A DNA stretch of 64,000 bases from Halomonas nitroreducens (GCF_003966155.1 NZ_RXNS01000008.1:122369-186368); one strand, 5' to 3'. Numbered from the stretch's first letter, positions 9,340-18,541 are shown. Translations and numbers: made by a program. Notes: a model not told the origin generated them from the sequence alone.

Positions 9340-9370
9340 GACGCGCCTCGGGCCGGGCCCGAGGCGCGTC
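9340..9370. repeat. 31-nt perfect inverted repeat
   Basis: Two 15-base arms (GACGCGCCTCGGGCC and its reverse complement) are separated by a single G, making a nearly perfect palindrome. There is no T-run, and the DUF4168 terminator is already complete upstream. The remaining bases to 9558 are GC-rich non-coding sequence with no gene seen. The palindrome stands at the border where the base composition drops into the folD-dmdA segment. Confidence 0.6.
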
Positions 9371-9558
9371 GCCAGCCGACCAGGGTATGGGGTGGACTCC
9401 CACCCACCCACACCGGTGCTGCCGCATCACACAGGTGGGGGAGGGGGAGCGGTACAGGGCGGAAGACCATAGGCTGTGGGACACCATGGCCGCCGCACCT
9501 TCCCGATCAACAGGAAATATCTATTACCTTGACAGTACAGTTCGCGGTCACCTGACGG

Positions 9559-10419
9559 TCAGGCCAACTGACGCCTTGCCGCGCGTGTCGTATTCAAAAG
9601 CAGACAGGCGATGGTCATCGGGCCCACGCCGCCCGGCACCGGGGTGATGGCCCCCGCAATCTCGGAGACCGAGTCAAACGCGACGTCACCCACGAGCTTT
9701 CGTTTGCCATCCACTTCGATGGCATTGATGCCAACATCGATGACCGTGGCACCAGGCCTGATCCAGTCAGCATTAATGAGCTCCATGCGGCCAGCGGCGG
9801 CTATCACAATGTCGGCGTTACGACACAGCGACTCGATGTCCTTCGTGCGTGAATGCGCAATAGTGACGGTACAGTTTGCCTGTAGCAGCAGCGCTGCCAT
9901 CGGCTTGCCGACGATGTTGGAGCGACCCACCACCACGGCATTCTTGCCGCTCAGGTCCGGGTGGACCTGACGCAGCATGATCATGCAACCCTGGGGCGTG
10001 CACGGTACCAGCGATGCCTGCCCGGCAGCGAGTGCCCCGACATTGACCGGGTGGAAGCCATCGACATCCTTGGCCGGGTTGATGGCGGCGATCACCTGTT
10101 CCTCGTCGAGGTGCGACGGCAGCGGCAGCTGCACCAGGATGCCGTGCACCTGAGGGTCATTGTTCAGCTGATCGATCAGCTGATTCAGGTCACCCTGGGT
10201 GGTTGCGGTGCCGAGGCGGTGTTCAATGGAGCCCATCCCCGTCTCTTTCGCCCGCTTCACCTTGTTCCTCACGTACACCTGGCTGGCGGGATCCTCACCC
10301 ACCAGCACCACCGCGAGCGTCGGCACTACGTCATGCTCGGCCCTGAGCTGCTCGACTTCGGAGGCAACCTCCTGGAGCACCTGGTTAGAGAGCTGTTTTC
10401 CATCGATTAATTGAGCCAT
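9559..10419 (-). CDS. folD: Methylenetetrahydrofolate dehydrogenase/cyclohydrolase
   Basis: A 286-residue bifunctional FolD that interconverts 5,10-methylene-THF, 5,10-methenyl-THF and 10-formyl-THF in the cytosol. The catalytic Tyr49-x3-Lys53 pair is present, as are the NADP-binding [14 protein letters not shown] motif and the C-terminal [10 protein letters not shown] signature. It is the last gene of a minus-strand run dmdA-like, metV-like, metF, purU, folD, with a good GGAGG site before ATG 10419. In this setting it carries out the middle steps of oxidising a methyl group from 5-methyl-THF to formate. Its GC content is clearly lower than the flanking core genes, so it is likely an accessory second folD rather than the housekeeping copy. 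Confidence 0.95.
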   Translation of the reverse strand: MAQLIDGKQLSNQVLQEVASEVEQLRAEHDVVPTLAVVLVGEDPASQVYVRNKVKRAKETGMGSIEHRLGTATTQGDLNQLIDQLNNDPQVHGILVQLPLPSHLDEEQVIAAINPAKDVDGFHPVNVGALAAGQASLVPCTPQGCMIMLRQVHPDLSGKNAVVVGRSNIVGKPMAALLLQANCTVTIAHSRTKDIESLCRNADIVIAAAGRMELINADWIRPGATVIDVGINAIEVDGKRKLVGDVAFDSVSEIAGAITPVPGGVGPMTIACLLLNTTRAARRQLA

Positions 10420-10433
10420 GGTCGCCTCCGCTC

Positions 10434-11309
10434 CTACTTGAAAATGACGGTCTTGTTGCCAGACAGGAAGACCCGGTGCTCGGCGTGAAGTTTCACTGCG
10501 CGTGCCAGCGCGACCGTTTCGGTGTCCCGGCCCAGGGCAACCAGCTCTTCCGGGTAGTAGGCGTGATTCACGGGTTGGACGGACTGCTCGATGATCGGAC
10601 CTTCATCCAGGTCGGCAGTCACATAGTGTGCGGTGGCCCCGATAAGCTTGACGCCGCGCTCGAACGCTTGGTGATAAGGTTTGGCGCCCTTGAAGCCGGG
10701 CAGGAAGGAGTGATGGATATTGATGGCGCGCCCATGCAGCTTCTCGCAGAGATTGTCGGACAACACTTGCATGTAACGCGCGAGCACCACCAGCTCGGTT
10801 CCGGTCTCGTTGACGATGTTGAGTAGCTCGGCTTCCTTCTCCGGCTTGGTCTCCTTCGTCACCGGGAGGTAGACGAAGCGAATGCCTTCGCGCTCGGCGA
10901 TCGGTCGAAGGTCCAGATGATTGGATACCACCGCGGCGATCTCGATGTTCAGCTCACCCTTGCGATGACGATAGAGAAGATCGACGAGACAGTGGTCGAA
11001 TCGAGATACCATGATCAAGACCTTGGTCGGGCGGTGGGCATCATGCATGGCCCACTCCAGGCTAAACCTTTCTGCGATATCCACAAAGCCGGAACGCAGC
11101 TCTTCAAAAGAGTGGCAAGAGTCCGGAAGGATGCTGAAAACGCTCCTCATGAAGAACTGGCCAGTGACCTTGTCGTCGAATTGTGCCAGCTCGACGATGT
11201 TGCAGCCACGATCCGACAGGTAAGAGGTGATGCCGGAAACGATGCCGGGGCCGGTTTCGCAGCTGACGGTAAGGACGAATTGATTGTTCTTTTCCAGGGA
11301 AGTGTTCAT
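10434..11309 (-). CDS. purU: Formyltetrahydrofolate deformylase (second copy)
   Basis: A 291-residue PurU with an ACT domain (about residues 10-90) and the catalytic [19 protein letters not shown] motif followed by ADLDEGPII. It hydrolyses 10-formyl-THF to formate plus THF. It is clearly diverged from the copy at 2921-3808 and has a lower GC content. It sits 14 bases upstream of folD in the same operon, which supplies its substrate. With metF and the DmdA-like methyltransferase it completes conversion of a substrate methyl group to formate and regenerates free THF for the next round. Confidence 0.94.
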   Translation of the reverse strand: MNTSLEKNNQFVLTVSCETGPGIVSGITSYLSDRGCNIVELAQFDDKVTGQFFMRSVFSILPDSCHSFEELRSGFVDIAERFSLEWAMHDAHRPTKVLIMVSRFDHCLVDLLYRHRKGELNIEIAAVVSNHLDLRPIAEREGIRFVYLPVTKETKPEKEAELLNIVNETGTELVVLARYMQVLSDNLCEKLHGRAINIHHSFLPGFKGAKPYHQAFERGVKLIGATAHYVTADLDEGPIIEQSVQPVNHAYYPEELVALGRDTETVALARAVKLHAEHRVFLSGNKTVIFK

Positions 11310-11448
11310 GGCAGGAAGCCCTATGTGGTAATGGTTGTTTTCCGATGCTCTAGACAGTCACCTCAGCCCGCTTATCTGATCGCAAGGGCCTTGGAGTCAA
11401 TTGCTTGGCATGTCGTTAGGTTTGTCATTCGCAAGTGCACGTCCACCC

Positions 11449-12462
11449 TCATGCGTAGTCCCTCTCGAGAGTGGGTTCGCTGAAGGGGGGCCATGGCTCA
11501 CGATCGCCCAGCACTCCGGATCTCTCGATGATGTCTGCGACGGAGGATTCCTGGCGATGGGCCATGACGTGTACGCCACTGACTCCCTCGATCTCTCGCA
11601 GTTGCTGGATCAGTTCGATGCAGATGTTTCGGCCTTCCGCCTTCTGATCCTTGGCACCTTCCAGTCGCTTGATGATGTCATCCGGAATGTGAATCCCCGG
11701 GACATTCCTGCGCATCCAGTCCGCCGTTCTTGCCGAGGCCAGCGGTCCCACCCCGGGCAGGATGAAACACTTATCCAGCAACCCTAGATCCCTGGAACGG
11801 GCCATGAACGTCCGGAAACGTGGCAGGTCGAAACAGTACTGTGTCTGTATGAACTGCGCGCCCGCCGCAATCTTCTTCGCTAACCGATGAGGGCGGAAAT
11901 CGTAGGGCGGCACGAACGGGTTTTCTGCCGCACCGAGAAAAACCCTCGGTGGATCACTGAGCTTTCTCCCGCTGGCGAAGACATGCTTGTCTCGTAACCT
12001 GGCGACCGTCTCCAGCAACGACATGGAGTCGAGATCGAAGACCGGCTTGGCTTCCGGATGATCTCCCACCTGTACACCATCCCCCGTCAAGCAGAGGATG
12101 TTGTTGATGCCCAGTGCTGCCCCTCCCAGCACATCCCCTTGAATGGCAATCCGGTTCCTGTCCCGGCAGGAGATCTGCATCACCGTTTCATAGCCCATTC
12201 GTGACAGCAGCGCACACATCGCCACGCTAGACATATGACAGTTGGCCCCGGAGCCATCGGTGGCGTTCATGCTGTCCACGTAACCGTCGAATACACGGGC
12301 CCGGGCGTAGACTTCTTCCGGGTTCGCCGCATCGGGTGGCGCGAGTTCGGCGGTGACGGCAAAGTGCCCGGACCTCAGCACACGCTCCAGCCGCCCGGCG
12401 GAGCTATAGCCCAGTGTATCGGATGCCAGGTTGCCATGATCGGCCCCAACGATAATGCTCAC
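11449..12462 (-). CDS. metF: Methylenetetrahydrofolate reductase
   Basis: A 337-residue flavoprotein of the MetF family, a TIM barrel that interconverts 5-methyl-THF and 5,10-methylene-THF. Family features include the ELAPPDAANPEEVYARAR region near the N terminus, ILCLTGDG, AAENPF and the FIQTQYCFDLPRF segment. The start is GTG at 12462 and overlaps the upstream stop in a GTGA, so translation is coupled to the MetV-like gene. In this operon it would run in the oxidative direction, from methyl-THF to methylene-THF, feeding FolD and PurU. A 139-base gap without a gene separates it from purU. Confidence 0.92.
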   Translation of the reverse strand: MSIIVGADHGNLASDTLGYSSAGRLERVLRSGHFAVTAELAPPDAANPEEVYARARVFDGYVDSMNATDGSGANCHMSSVAMCALLSRMGYETVMQISCRDRNRIAIQGDVLGGAALGINNILCLTGDGVQVGDHPEAKPVFDLDSMSLLETVARLRDKHVFASGRKLSDPPRVFLGAAENPFVPPYDFRPHRLAKKIAAGAQFIQTQYCFDLPRFRTFMARSRDLGLLDKCFILPGVGPLASARTADWMRRNVPGIHIPDDIIKRLEGAKDQKAEGRNICIELIQQLREIEGVSGVHVMAHRQESSVADIIERSGVLGDREPWPPFSEPTLERDYA

Positions 12463-13079
12463 TTTGAAGCCTCCTTATGCCCTGCCTTTTGATCCGATGC
12501 CCCACGGGCCACGCGCAGCCAGGACGAGCTCCCTTTCAGGCGGTGATCCACCGGAAGTTGCACCACCTGAATCGTGTCGCCCCCTTTCATCTTCTGACTT
12601 CCCTCCCAAGCTTCGACCCAGACACAACGCTTCTCGGGGTAAACTTCGCAATTCCCGTTCTGCATGACGCCTCCACAGGGACCATTGCGCATGGTCTTGG
12701 GGCAGTTCATGGAACAGGACATGCCGGTAGAACTGAGGATGCACTGACCACACATCTGGCAGTCGAACAGCAGCCCCTTGCTGAGCTTCTCCAGCTTGCC
12801 CATTGGCTTTTCTGCACGCTGGTAGCCTACCGACTTCCACAGCGGATGCAGCTTGACGATCACCGGTTCGAATGCTCGATAGGTGAGCTCAAACAATCTC
12901 GCGTGCCGTGCGGCCCATAGACGAACGGAATACACAAGCCTCTCCTGCCACGGCACACCACCGTGGAGCCAATCGTTGCTTCCTGGATTCACGAGACATC
13001 TCTTGAAAATCGTTCGCCATGAATCAGCCAAGATCTGGATGGCTTCATCAAAGAGGTGCCATTTGACGAGGCATCCCAT
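12459..13079 (-). CDS. MetV-like cysteine-rich methylene-THF reductase partner
   Basis: A 206-residue protein. Its first 100 residues are mostly helical, and a cluster of eight cysteines follows (residues 107, 110, 113, 122, 126, 135, 144, 152; motifs CQMCGQC and GPCGGV). This matches the MTHFR C-terminal/MetV family, which in acetogens binds an iron-sulfur cluster and zinc and forms a complex with MetF. It is translationally coupled to metF, so a two-subunit MetVF-type enzyme is inferred. The metal centre may let electrons from methyl-THF oxidation go to an acceptor other than NAD(P)H. Family membership is clear; the metal content and electron acceptor are not shown by sequence. Confidence 0.85.
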   Translation of the reverse strand: MGCLVKWHLFDEAIQILADSWRTIFKRCLVNPGSNDWLHGGVPWQERLVYSVRLWAARHARLFELTYRAFEPVIVKLHPLWKSVGYQRAEKPMGKLEKLSKGLLFDCQMCGQCILSSTGMSCSMNCPKTMRNGPCGGVMQNGNCEVYPEKRCVWVEAWEGSQKMKGGDTIQVVQLPVDHRLKGSSSWLRVARGASDQKAGHKEASK

Positions 13080-13254
13080 TGACGGTCATCGATTTTCCAC
13101 TAGCTCCCATGAATCCAGGCATTGTTAGGGAAATCGACAGCTGTGATGGCCCGCGATCGATTCTAGAGCGTCTCGACCGGCGATCCCGGGCCACCATTCC
13201 CCACGTCGCAGTGCTTGCGCACTGCCCCCAGCCCCTTGTGCAATAGGCCGGCGT

Positions 13255-14433
13255 TCAAGCGGATGCCGCGATCTTCTTCTTGGGGTCGAAGAACGGCTTT
13301 TCGACCACCACAGCCTTCGCCGGACCCGACAGAGTTTGCACTTCCAGCTCGGTTCCGAGCTGAGCATGTTCAATGCCCACCATGGCCAGCGCAATATTCT
13401 GTTCCAGGCGCGGGGAATAGATCGCAGACGTCACCTTGCCGACGGTCTCGCCTTGATGGCTAAGCGGCCAGAAGGAGGTGTTCGGTCCCTTGAGGGGCGC
13501 CCCGTCGATGCGTAGGCCGACCTGCTTGCGGCTCACGCCGTTCTCACGGATACGCTTAAGCGCGGCCTTGCCGATGAAATCGGCCTCCATGTCCGGTTTC
13601 ACCAGACGATCCATCCCCAGTTCGTAAGGGTTGGTACCGATGTCCGCATCGGCGTGATAGGAGAGCATGCCACCTTCGATGCGGCGGATGGAGGAGGTAT
13701 GACCGGGCTTCAGACCGAAGGGTAGACCTGCCGCCATGATTTTCTCCCACAGCTCGTCGCCGCGGGAGCCGTCTTGAAGATACAGCTCGTAGCCCAGCTC
13801 GCTCGACCACCCGGTGCGCGAGACGATCAGCGGAATACCGTCGAGCTCGAGCTCGCGAAGCCAGTAGTAGCGCAGATCCATGATGTCGTCTCCGAAGAGA
13901 CTCTTCATGATCTCGCCTGATTGCGGACCTTGCAGCTGCAAGGGGGAAACATCGGGTTCGCGGATGGTGACATCGAGCCCGGAGTTGAGCGCGACTCCCT
14001 GTGCCCACAGCAGGATGTCGCTGTCAGCCAGTGAGATCCAGAAATGATTCTCTGCCAGACGCAGCAGGATGGGGTCATTCAGGATACCACCGTCGGCATT
14101 GGTGATCAGGATGTACTTGCACTGACCGGCAGCCATCTCCGACAGGTCGCGCGGGGTCAGGCTCTGCATAAACTTCGCCGCATCGGGGCCGGTGATTTCC
14201 ACTTGACGCTCAGCGGCCACATCGCAGAGGATCGCATCGTTAACGAGGTTCCAGAAGTTCTGTTCCGGATCTCCGAACTCGCGCGGGATATACATGTGGT
14301 TGTATACTGAAAATGCTGTTGCGCCCCAACGTACTGTCGCGTCAAAGTAGGGAGACTTGCGGATCTGGGTGCCGAATCCAAACTCAGCTTTTTTTTCCAT
14401 TTGGACTACATTGCTGGGCGAAACGTTTGTCAT
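13255..14433 (-). CDS. DmdA-like THF-dependent demethylase (GcvT family)
   Basis: A 392-residue aminomethyltransferase-fold protein. Several blocks look like dimethylsulfoniopropionate demethylase DmdA rather than GcvT: SVYNHM (42-47), DVAAERQVEI (71-80), the NDPILLRL/FWISLADSDILLWAQGVA run (119-148), SRTGWSSELGYELYL (205-219) and IGTNPYELGMD (265-275). Known DmdA moves a methyl group from DMSP to THF, giving methylmercaptopropionate and 5-methyl-THF. It is the first gene of an operon encoding every step from 5-methyl-THF to formate, which supports a methyl-transfer role. Related THF-dependent demethylases act on other methylated compounds, so DMSP is likely but not proven. Start at ATG 14433 behind AAAGGTG. 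Confidence 0.8.
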   Translation of the reverse strand: MTNVSPSNVVQMEKKAEFGFGTQIRKSPYFDATVRWGATAFSVYNHMYIPREFGDPEQNFWNLVNDAILCDVAAERQVEITGPDAAKFMQSLTPRDLSEMAAGQCKYILITNADGGILNDPILLRLAENHFWISLADSDILLWAQGVALNSGLDVTIREPDVSPLQLQGPQSGEIMKSLFGDDIMDLRYYWLRELELDGIPLIVSRTGWSSELGYELYLQDGSRGDELWEKIMAAGLPFGLKPGHTSSIRRIEGGMLSYHADADIGTNPYELGMDRLVKPDMEADFIGKAALKRIRENGVSRKQVGLRIDGAPLKGPNTSFWPLSHQGETVGKVTSAIYSPRLEQNIALAMVGIEHAQLGTELEVQTLSGPAKAVVVEKPFFDPKKKIAASA

Positions 14434-14559
14434 GCTGATCACCTTTGTTGTGATATAGAATTCATTGTGCTGCGCGAACTCATTTATTCGGCACGGCTCA
14501 CTATAGCCCCACATGACCTTGGAACGCGGCCTAAAAGCACGCCAAAACTAGCATGAACA

Positions 14560-15000
14560 GGCCAATTATTGGCGGTGCGCAGACCGTTTGGTCCGGCGCC
14601 GGCGAAAGCCTGCCGCGCCCCCGGCGGAACCCGCCCGCGTGACCAGCCGCCACCCGCAGGGAGTGACAAGCGAGGGCCACCCGAGCGCGCCCGAGCCGCG
14701 CCGCGACAGGCCACGGCTGTCGGGGATATCCCGACAGGCCAGCTCTCGCCCACCGGGGCGCGACCTGGACCCCGGCGAGGAGCAGGGCGGGATCGCAGAG
14801 GCCCCGCTCAGGAGTGGGGGCTGGGAGGGTAGTGCAAGCGATACGGCCCCACCGGGTGCGGAAGGGCTGGCGGAGGCACGTGGCCGCCGGGCTTACGGCC
14901 TAGAGCCGGAGGCCCACGAGAGGAGGTGGGCGGGGCGGCCAGACCGGTTACCCGTGGGCACAGGCTGGACGACGACAGGTGGCCATGAACCGAATCAGGT
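14560..15000. other. GC-rich structured non-coding block
   Basis: About 440 bases of very GC-rich sequence lie between the lrp and dmdA-like genes, in an otherwise much less GC-rich neighbourhood. No reading frame here looks like a protein. It contains many potential stems, among them a perfect CTGTCGGG/CCCGACAG hairpin with a 5-base loop at 14717-14737. No reverse transcriptase, IscB/TnpB or other mobile-element protein is next to it. It could be a structured RNA, a small mobile-element remnant or the leader of the dmdA operon. No family is recognised with confidence. Confidence 0.4.
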
Positions 15001-15006
15001 GCCTGC

Positions 15007-15513
15007 TTAGTTATCAGGGTCGGTAATCAGATTGGCCAGGTTGACTTGAGTCGACTTGATCTCTCGGGTGGCGATGTACGTCATGTAGCGCTCAATCCCC
15101 AACTCCGCTGAAAGCAGTTGATCCATTACGTGCTGAAAAGCGGAAAGGCTGGGAGTCACGACTTTCAATACGTAATCCATTCCTCCTCCCGTGGCCATGC
15201 ATTCGACGATCTCATCAACTTGATCGACATATTCCATAAAGCGGTCGAAATTCGCTTTGCTATGTTCCTTGAGTGAAACGGTAACAATCACCTTCGTGGC
15301 ATTCGCGATTTTATCGAGCGCGATATCCGCGTGATACCCACGTATCAGGCCGGCATCCTTTAACCGGGTGAACCGAATCCAGCATGGCGTCGGGGAAAGG
15401 CTGACCAGCTCTGACAACTTGGTTTTGCTGAGCTGCCCGTGCTGTTGCAACGCGCGAAGAATGCGGATATCCGCAGCATCAACAGCAATTTTCCTCTTTT
15501 TCTCAGCCTTCAT
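15007..15513 (-). CDS. Lrp/AsnC-family transcriptional regulator
   Basis: A 168-residue regulator with an N-terminal winged helix-turn-helix (about residues 10-65; LSKTKLSELVSLSPTPCWIRFTRLKDAGLI) and a C-terminal RAM/ACT-like ligand-binding domain (about 75-155). Lrp proteins bind amino acids or related small molecules and control catabolic genes. It points towards the dmdA-like operon on the same strand and is the likely local regulator, though the GC-rich block separates them. ATG 15513 with a GAGGAT site is preferred over an upstream in-frame start at 15558. Confidence 0.88.
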   Translation of the reverse strand: MKAEKKRKIAVDAADIRILRALQQHGQLSKTKLSELVSLSPTPCWIRFTRLKDAGLIRGYHADIALDKIANATKVIVTVSLKEHSKANFDRFMEYVDQVDEIVECMATGGGMDYVLKVVTPSLSAFQHVMDQLLSAELGIERYMTYIATREIKSTQVNLANLITDPDN

Positions 15514-16235
15514 TGTAATCCTCAAGGGTGTGACTGATTCAGGAGTGAGGCGTAACATTTCTTGGTGCTATACATGGCGTGTGGAGATCTAGCCACAGGC
15601 GATGTTGCGATTGACAAAATAGAATAACCGCAACCATCCAGGGGCGGTCCGTGGGTCATCTGTCGCTAGCTTCCGAAATGGTCAGGCATAAGGGGGAGGC
15701 AGGCCAGCGACGGACAACCACAGCAGACGCTGCTATCAGCCGGCTCAAGGGAAACAATATCATATTGACGTGCGCCGTAAAGCACGAATCCCATGGCGAG
15801 AAGTCCGGCCGGGATTGCGGCATGCCGCCCTGGGACAGGCAACAGGACGCGCAGCTGGGGAAGGTCACCGAGCGATGCCTGCCTTGATGAAAGGGCAAGG
15901 ATCCGCGGAAAGGACGTGATCGGATGTTCCGTGCCCATGCCTGCATCCTGTCCGGGGTGCGATGTGGCGGCGGAGTCGGGGGCCGCACTCTGCATCAACT
16001 CCTTGTCGGATATGACGTTGTTCCATCTGAATGACTTCGCATCGAGGATACCTGCCCGCCAAGTGCTTGCTGACGTTGCAGAGCGTGATGGTCACCATGT
16101 GTACCAGTGGGTGAGAAGGCGGTGAACGGCCCGGGGAAGTGGAGCAACTGCTGTCGCTAGCCTTGGGCGTTTCCTCATCCGCTATATCCCGCAGGTGGAC
16201 ATCATCAAGTCCATTCGAGCTGTTAGAAATATTGA
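15514..16235. other. Degraded intergenic region, no convincing gene
   Basis: About 720 bases upstream of lrp and ahead of the IS630 remnant. Short open frames occur on both strands, but none shows domain motifs, codon bias or a persuasive ribosome site. Mixed composition and the transposase fragment immediately downstream suggest decayed mobile DNA. The lrp promoter should lie in the first 100 bases or so. Confidence 0.5.
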
Positions 16236-16520
16236 GTGCCTGGGCGCGCAGTGGTTGGTTTGATTCTCGGCACGCTTGGAAACCGGTCGGCAGCCTGCCA
16301 GCGCAAGCGGCTCGACTGGATGGACCATCGGGTTCATGTGATCCAGCTGTGGGCCTATTCACCCGAGTTGAGTCTTATCGAAATCGTCTGGTGGCAAGTC
16401 AATGATGCCTGGTGGCTGATTGAAGCGACAGCCTGCGAGAGCTTTGCTCACTTGACCCGTACGGTAAAGTGGCTCCTGACCATCTGCGATGGCAAGACAT
16501 ATGCGATCCCTCTTGCGTAG
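16236..16520 (+). pseudogene. IS630-family transposase, C-terminal remnant
   Basis: A frame of 94 residues contains the end of an IS630-type DDE transposase. The motif LWAYSPELSLIEIVWWQ (with the third catalytic acidic residue, E of LIE) is followed by a helical tail ending CDGKTYAIPLA. Full transposases of this family are about 340 residues, so most of the gene including the first two catalytic aspartates is missing. A direct repeat of 15 bases (GCCTGGTGGCTGATT) occurs at 16407-16421 and again at 16667-16681. A second fragment of the same C terminus lies at about 19316-19378. Confidence 0.75.
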
Positions 16521-16726
16521 GTGCTTAGATGCTGTGTGGCTGATGACGACGCATCTCGTTCAGGAAGCGGAGCTCCTTGATTCGATGCTTGCAGGCTGGT
16601 GTTTGCCTAAAGTCGTGCCTCTGCTGCCTCTCGGCGAGTGGGGAAATGTGCCAGAATTATTCTAGAGCCTGGTGGCTGATTACTGGAGATATGATAGCAG
16701 GAGCAAGAAGGTTCAGCACTGGAGTA

Positions 16727-16756
16727 GAAAAACCCGGCACAGACAACCATGCCGGG
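16727..16756 (-). terminator. Terminator of the NifU-like/SQR/DUF1641 operon
   Basis: Read on the minus strand, CCCGGCA and TGCCGGG form a 7-bp stem with a 10-base loop followed by a run of five T. It lies about 60 bases beyond the stop of the DUF1641 gene. Confidence 0.75.
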
Positions 16757-16816
16757 CTTGTCATGAAAGTGACACTATGCCGGTGACAAGAAAGGAAACA
16801 GAAAAATGTAGTGCTG

Positions 16817-17263
16817 CTAATCCTCAGGGATGGGCTGGCCAGAGATTTTTGACTGTCGGCCTAGCTCCGCCATGAGATTAATTGCTGTATCCAATCCGCG
16901 TCGAGCGTTCTCATCATTATTCAATCGCCTGATGCTTTTCCATAGCGTCGGGGGAACTTCTCCCTCTCCCGCTTGAACGGATGCATATTGCAAGGCATTC
17001 GTGATCGTCCAAACACCCCCGATGCTTTCCTCGTAGAGTGTCATGAGTTTCTGCACCATGGCATCATCTGTCATTTCAATGACATCGGATACTGCGGCCA
17101 GCAAGTCCACTATATTATGCAATCGGCGACCTTGAAGTAAGGGCGAAATTTTTTCTATTAAGTCGGCAACGCCTTCTAAAGTGGCTTGATTTTGCAAGGC
17201 AGGAGAAGATTCAACCACCTTCGCAAGTGACTGTATGGATGCAGTCGCACTTTCATTGCTCAT
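16817..17263 (-). CDS. DUF1641 family protein
   Basis: A 148-residue helical protein with the DUF1641 domain in its second half (about residues 60-135, including LMTLYEESIGGVWTITNALQYA). The domain has no proven function. It recurs next to FAD-dependent sulfide:quinone-oxidoreductase-like proteins in bacteria and archaea, and that is the neighbour here, 15 bases upstream. A role as partner or membrane adaptor of that flavoprotein is inferred. Base composition is low in GC compared with the core, so it was probably acquired together with its neighbours. Start at ATG 17263 after GGGAGGCATAT. Confidence 0.8.
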   Translation of the reverse strand: MSNESATASIQSLAKVVESSPALQNQATLEGVADLIEKISPLLQGRRLHNIVDLLAAVSDVIEMTDDAMVQKLMTLYEESIGGVWTITNALQYASVQAGEGEVPPTLWKSIRRLNNDENARRGLDTAINLMAELGRQSKISGQPIPED

Positions 17264-17278
17264 ATATGCCTCCCTTGT

Positions 17279-18469
17279 TTAAATCAAGCCGCGAGCTACG
17301 GACCAATACACGCCACGATTAAAACCCTTTCGCATGAGGCCGCCAATTTTGGTTGGTGGTGTTGGTTTGACATCCTCATCATAGTCGTACCAGAGTGGCA
17401 TGCCTGCCTCCATACCCATTTGAGCAATGGCTTGTACTTTGCCATCGTATTCATCGACTGTTTTTCCTGTGCGCATCAAGCCTGCAATGTTGTTGCAAAT
17501 AACCGGGGACTGGTTGTGACAACTCCCCCCGGCTTTGCTGATGGGCAAATCAACAGTGTCGCCCATTATGAACACGTTCTCAAAGCCTTCAAGTTGCAGT
17601 GACTGGCGATCGGTAGGTAACCAGCCTTCATTATTAGGTGACTGTGAAAAACCCGAGTCAAGTACTGCATCTACAGCACGAATGGGTGGAGTCTGCATCA
17701 AGATATCAAAATTTTCTTCTGCACCTTCTTCTGAAATAGCCACATTCCTTTCAGGATCGACGCTGGCCAAGGTAAAGCCTCGCTTATGCTTGATATTTTT
17801 TGAGTCAAATATCGATGGCAATACCTCGCCGGTTCTCTCCTGCAGGAACAGACAATTACGAGTTAGCTGCGCAATGGTTGGATACGTGTACACGATCTCA
17901 ACTTTATCACGCACGCCTCGTTGGCGTAAGAATTCATCCAGCATCAATGTGGTTTCTATCGGCGCAATACCGCACTGATGGGGTACGTTTGGCGTTTTGG
18001 GAAATGTCACACCAATAAAGATACGACCTTTTTCGATGGTCGAGATTTTGTCAAACAGTTTACGCGCCGGAGCATGCTGGTAGAAGTGATCTCCCGCTTC
18101 CTTCAAACCTTCTATACGCTCCGGGGCGGGGATACAACCTGTGGAGACCACCAAGTAGTCGTAATCATGCACATCGCCTGAACGCATTTTCAAGCGACTG
18201 CTTTTAAATTCAAACCCCTCGACTCTGTCCAGTACAAAATTGATTTCTGGGCGCAGCAGCGATGCCTGAGGGCGCCTTAGCTCATCCTTGAAGAATTTGC
18301 CAAATGCCACATACATGAATGCTGGCTTGTAGTAATGCCAATAGCTGTCAGAAATCAAGGTGATGCGTGCCTTTCCGCCATTGATCTCGGGATAGATCTT
18401 TCGGACCAGGTTGTTGGCGGTCATTGTTCCGCCAATACCACCACCAACGACAATGATATTCTTTACCAT
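17279..18469 (-). CDS. Sulfide:quinone oxidoreductase-like flavoprotein
   Basis: A 396-residue FAD-dependent oxidoreductase. A Rossmann GGGIGG at residues 9-14 binds FAD and an IMGDTVDLP segment (301-309) is the second flavin contact. Cysteines occur at 112, 166, 206, 317 and 325; 112, 166 and 317 sit in the STGC, HQCG and GGSC contexts where SQR-type enzymes hold their redox-active cysteines. Known SQR enzymes oxidise sulfide to polysulfide and reduce quinone at the membrane surface. The exact substrate here is uncertain and could be another thiol or persulfide. It is in an operon with DUF1641 and a NifU-like protein, with an AGGAGG site before ATG 18469. Confidence 0.8.
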   Translation of the reverse strand: MVKNIIVVGGGIGGTMTANNLVRKIYPEINGGKARITLISDSYWHYYKPAFMYVAFGKFFKDELRRPQASLLRPEINFVLDRVEGFEFKSSRLKMRSGDVHDYDYLVVSTGCIPAPERIEGLKEAGDHFYQHAPARKLFDKISTIEKGRIFIGVTFPKTPNVPHQCGIAPIETTLMLDEFLRQRGVRDKVEIVYTYPTIAQLTRNCLFLQERTGEVLPSIFDSKNIKHKRGFTLASVDPERNVAISEEGAEENFDILMQTPPIRAVDAVLDSGFSQSPNNEGWLPTDRQSLQLEGFENVFIMGDTVDLPISKAGGSCHNQSPVICNNIAGLMRTGKTVDEYDGKVQAIAQMGMEAGMPLWYDYDEDVKPTPPTKIGGLMRKGFNRGVYWSVARGLI

Positions 18470-18541
18470 GTTATTCCTCCTGATACACTCTTGCCTACGC
18501 CAAGCGTCCTGGGACTGTTTTTCAAACCTTGCTTGTAAGCG

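Noticed and set aside
14588..15010. A 140-codon open frame in the GC-rich block
   Set aside because: Arginine-, proline- and glycine-rich product typical of stop-poor GC DNA, no ribosome site, no motif; treated as non-coding.
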